From assembly GCA_028748945.1 (NCBI GenBank), contig JAQTOL010000150.1, positions 1-7,545 of the forward strand: a stretch of 7,545 nt of DNA, written 5' to 3'. The stretch's first letter is position 1, and each line of letters begins with the position of its first letter. Shown here piece by piece: positions 6,181 to 7,545 of the stretch. The translations under genes were made by a program, and so were the position numbers. Source of the stretch: Paludibacter sp. (lineage in GTDB: Bacteria; Bacteroidota; Bacteroidia; Bacteroidales; Paludibacteraceae). Under the pieces are notes generated by a model. It ran no database searches and was not told the origin of the DNA. It saw only the letters and a list, made by a program, of their open reading frames with translations.

Positions 6181-7095
6181 ATGAAAAACAGGAGTTCAAT
6201 TGCAACGCTATTTTTTACAGTGATTGCAGGTTTAGGTTTCGCATTAGCATTTGCTATCAACAGAGATTTATCATCAGGGGCAAGCGTAAATACTATTGTA
6301 ATATTTACGCTTATTGGTATTCTTGTAGCCTGGTCTACAAAAGTGGCTGATCAATGGAGTCGGGCAATTGTATTGCGGTTAGGGAAGTTTCAATCACTTA
6401 AAGGTCCCGGATTATTTTTTATTGTTCCTATAATCGATTACATACCCTATTGGATTGATATCCGGGTTATAACTACTTCATTTAAGGCCGAAAAAACATT
6501 AACAAAAGACACGGTTCCGGTGGATGTAGATGCTGTTCTTTTTTGGAAAGTTGTCGATCCAAAAAAAGCTGCTTTAGATGTAGCTGATTATTCAAGTGCA
6601 ATAAATTGGGCTTCACAAACTGCCTTACGTGATGTGATTGGCAAAACCATGCTGGCTGATATGCTTGAAGGGCGGGATAAAATCAGCAGTTTATTACAAA
6701 CAATCATTGATGAAAGAAGCGAGCCGTGGGGAATTAATGTCATATCGGTTGAAGTGAAAGATGTACTTATTCCACAAGGGTTGGAAGCTGCCATGTCGAT
6801 GCAGGCACAAGCTGAAAGGGAACGCCAGGCACGTGTAATTCTGGGTGATTCCGAACGGCAGATTGCAGAAAAGTTTAACGAAGCAGCCAAAAGTTATTCC
6901 GATAATCCTACAGCCTTCCATCTTCGTGCCATGAATATGCTCTACGAAGGGCTTAAAACAAATTCTACCATAGTTATTGTCCCCAGTACTGCGGTAGAAA
7001 GCATGGGTTTGGGCGGACTGACAGGAACTATCGCTTTAACTGATGTAGTTCAGAAAAGAAAGGTTGAAAATACTGTCAAACCGGAATCAGTATAA
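6181..7095 (+). CDS. Slipin/stomatin-like SPFH (band 7) membrane protein
   Basis: SPFH proteins assemble into large rings or scaffolds in membrane microdomains and help control membrane protein quality and fluidity. The 304-residue product starts with two hydrophobic segments (about 7-26 and 36-51), both likely membrane-inserted. Next comes the stomatin-type SPFH domain: RAIVLRLGKF (61-70), GPGLFFIVPIIDYI, then DIRV, TKDTVPVDVDAVLFWKV and VIGKTMLADMLEGRDKI. The helical part VKDVLIPQGLEAAMSMQAQAERERQARVILGDSERQ matches the family's coiled-coil/oligomerisation region, and the short C-terminal tail is hydrophobic then polar. Many bacterial slipins are paired with an NfeD gene, but none is next to it here: a terminator lies before it and L9 is convergent after it, so it is probably monocistronic. 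No good promoter match was found in the 150 bp upstream. Confidence 0.94.
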   Translation: MKNRSSIATLFFTVIAGLGFALAFAINRDLSSGASVNTIVIFTLIGILVAWSTKVADQWSRAIVLRLGKFQSLKGPGLFFIVPIIDYIPYWIDIRVITTSFKAEKTLTKDTVPVDVDAVLFWKVVDPKKAALDVADYSSAINWASQTALRDVIGKTMLADMLEGRDKISSLLQTIIDERSEPWGINVISVEVKDVLIPQGLEAAMSMQAQAERERQARVILGDSERQIAEKFNEAAKSYSDNPTAFHLRAMNMLYEGLKTNSTIVIVPSTAVESMGLGGLTGTIALTDVVQKRKVENTVKPESV

Positions 7096-7098
7096 AAA

Positions 7099-7136
7099 AA
7101 AAGAATCGGTACACCCTAAAGTGCATCGATTCTTTT
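7099..7136. terminator. Bidirectional terminator between the slipin gene and rplI
   Basis: Positions 7099-7114 pair with 7121-7136 in a 16-position stem with one A-C mismatch and one G-U pair, closing a 6-base loop. Read on the minus strand the stem is followed by a long U run (complement of the A tract from 7094), a strong terminator for rplI. Read on the plus strand the T run is only four bases, so termination of the slipin mRNA may be weaker. Confidence 0.82.
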
Positions 7137-7155
7137 CTGACTTTGAATTATAATA

Positions 7156-7545
7156 TTATTCAGCTACTACTTCGAAAGCAACTTCAACAGTTACTTCTTT
7201 GTGAAGTTTCAAAGTGGCTGTATATGTACCAACTTCTTTAACAGCGTCTTTCAATACAATAACTTTACGATCGACAGTAAAACCTGCTTTTTCGAAAGCT
7301 TCAGCTATTTGAATAGGACCAACTGCACCGAAAATTTTACCGGTTGTACTGGTTTTAGCTCCTACTGACAAGGTCATACCTTTCAGTTTTTCAGCCAGTT
7401 CAAGACTTTCGTTTTTGATACGTTCCAGTTTATGGGCACGTTGTTTCAAATCTTCTGCCAACATTTTTTTTGCTGATTCTGTTGCCAAAACCGCTTTTTT
7501 TGTTGGGATAAGGAAGTTACGTCCGTAACCACTTTTCACTTTCAG
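7156..7545 (-). CDS. rplI: 50S ribosomal protein L9 (5' end beyond the window)
   Basis: L9 binds 23S rRNA at the base of the L1 stalk and helps maintain reading-frame fidelity. The 129 visible residues cover most of the protein. They include the end of the N-terminal rRNA-binding domain (KSGYGRNFLIPTKKAV), the long connecting helix (about SAKKMLAEDLKQRAHKLER) and the C-terminal domain (TTGKIFGAVGPIQIAEAF, KDAVKEVGTYTATLKLH, ending AFEVVAE). The frame is open to the last base (LKVKSGYGRN), so the GTG at 7539 is internal. About 20 residues, including the true start, lie past the right edge. In most bacteria this gene ends the rpsF-rpsR-rplI operon, consistent with the strong terminator just downstream. 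Confidence 0.96.
   Translation of the reverse strand: MKVKSGYGRNFLIPTKKAVLATESAKKMLAEDLKQRAHKLERIKNESLELAEKLKGMTLSVGAKTSTTGKIFGAVGPIQIAEAFEKAGFTVDRKVIVLKDAVKEVGTYTATLKLHKEVTVEVAFEVVAE

Noticed and set aside
7537..7539. GTG at 7539 as the start of L9
   Set aside because: The frame stays open to the window edge, and the conserved first 20 or so residues of L9 must lie upstream of it.

Overview
The window looks like ordinary chromosomal DNA from a member of the Bacteroidota, probably a Bacteroidales-type lineage. The evidence is AT-rich sequence with A-rich start regions lacking Shine-Dalgarno sites, and promoters of the Bacteroidota form (-33 TTTG, -7 TAnnTTTG). The clearest is TTTG-N19-TACCTTTG before the helicase gene. 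Intergenic repeats are of a kind common in this phylum, and the proteins resemble Bacteroidota families. Genus cannot be settled from this sequence. I saw no tRNA, rRNA, CRISPR array, transposase or phage gene.

Layout, left to right. At 1-1383 (minus) lies electron-transfer flavoprotein:ubiquinone oxidoreductase (ETF-QO). Its C-terminus runs off the left edge, and its reading frame is broken by one missing base about 20 codons after the start. A divergent intergenic region of roughly 680 bp follows, holding promoters for both flanking genes and several palindromes. Next are a RhlE-type DEAD-box RNA helicase (2060-3451, plus) with a strong terminator, then an AraC-family regulator (3661-4551, plus). 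A 120-bp inverted-repeat element (4631-4750) sits between a promoter and a pirin-family cupin gene (4766-5473), which is followed 41 bp later by a DoxX-family membrane protein gene (5515-5976) and a terminator. A stomatin/slipin-type SPFH protein (6181-7095, plus) is transcribed convergently with ribosomal protein L9 (7156-7545, minus, 5' end beyond the right edge). A shared bidirectional terminator separates these two.

How the genes relate. ETF-QO passes electrons from acyl-CoA and related dehydrogenases (via ETF) to the quinone pool. The helicase and L9 are housekeeping RNA and ribosome functions. The AraC regulator, pirin and DoxX genes form a plausible small redox or stress-response module. 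That link rests on gene order and family knowledge, not on direct evidence.

No undescribed multi-gene system is evident. The points most worth checking are the ETF-QO frameshift, the inverted-repeat element filling the pirin mRNA leader, and the palindromes in the helicase/ETF-QO intergenic region.
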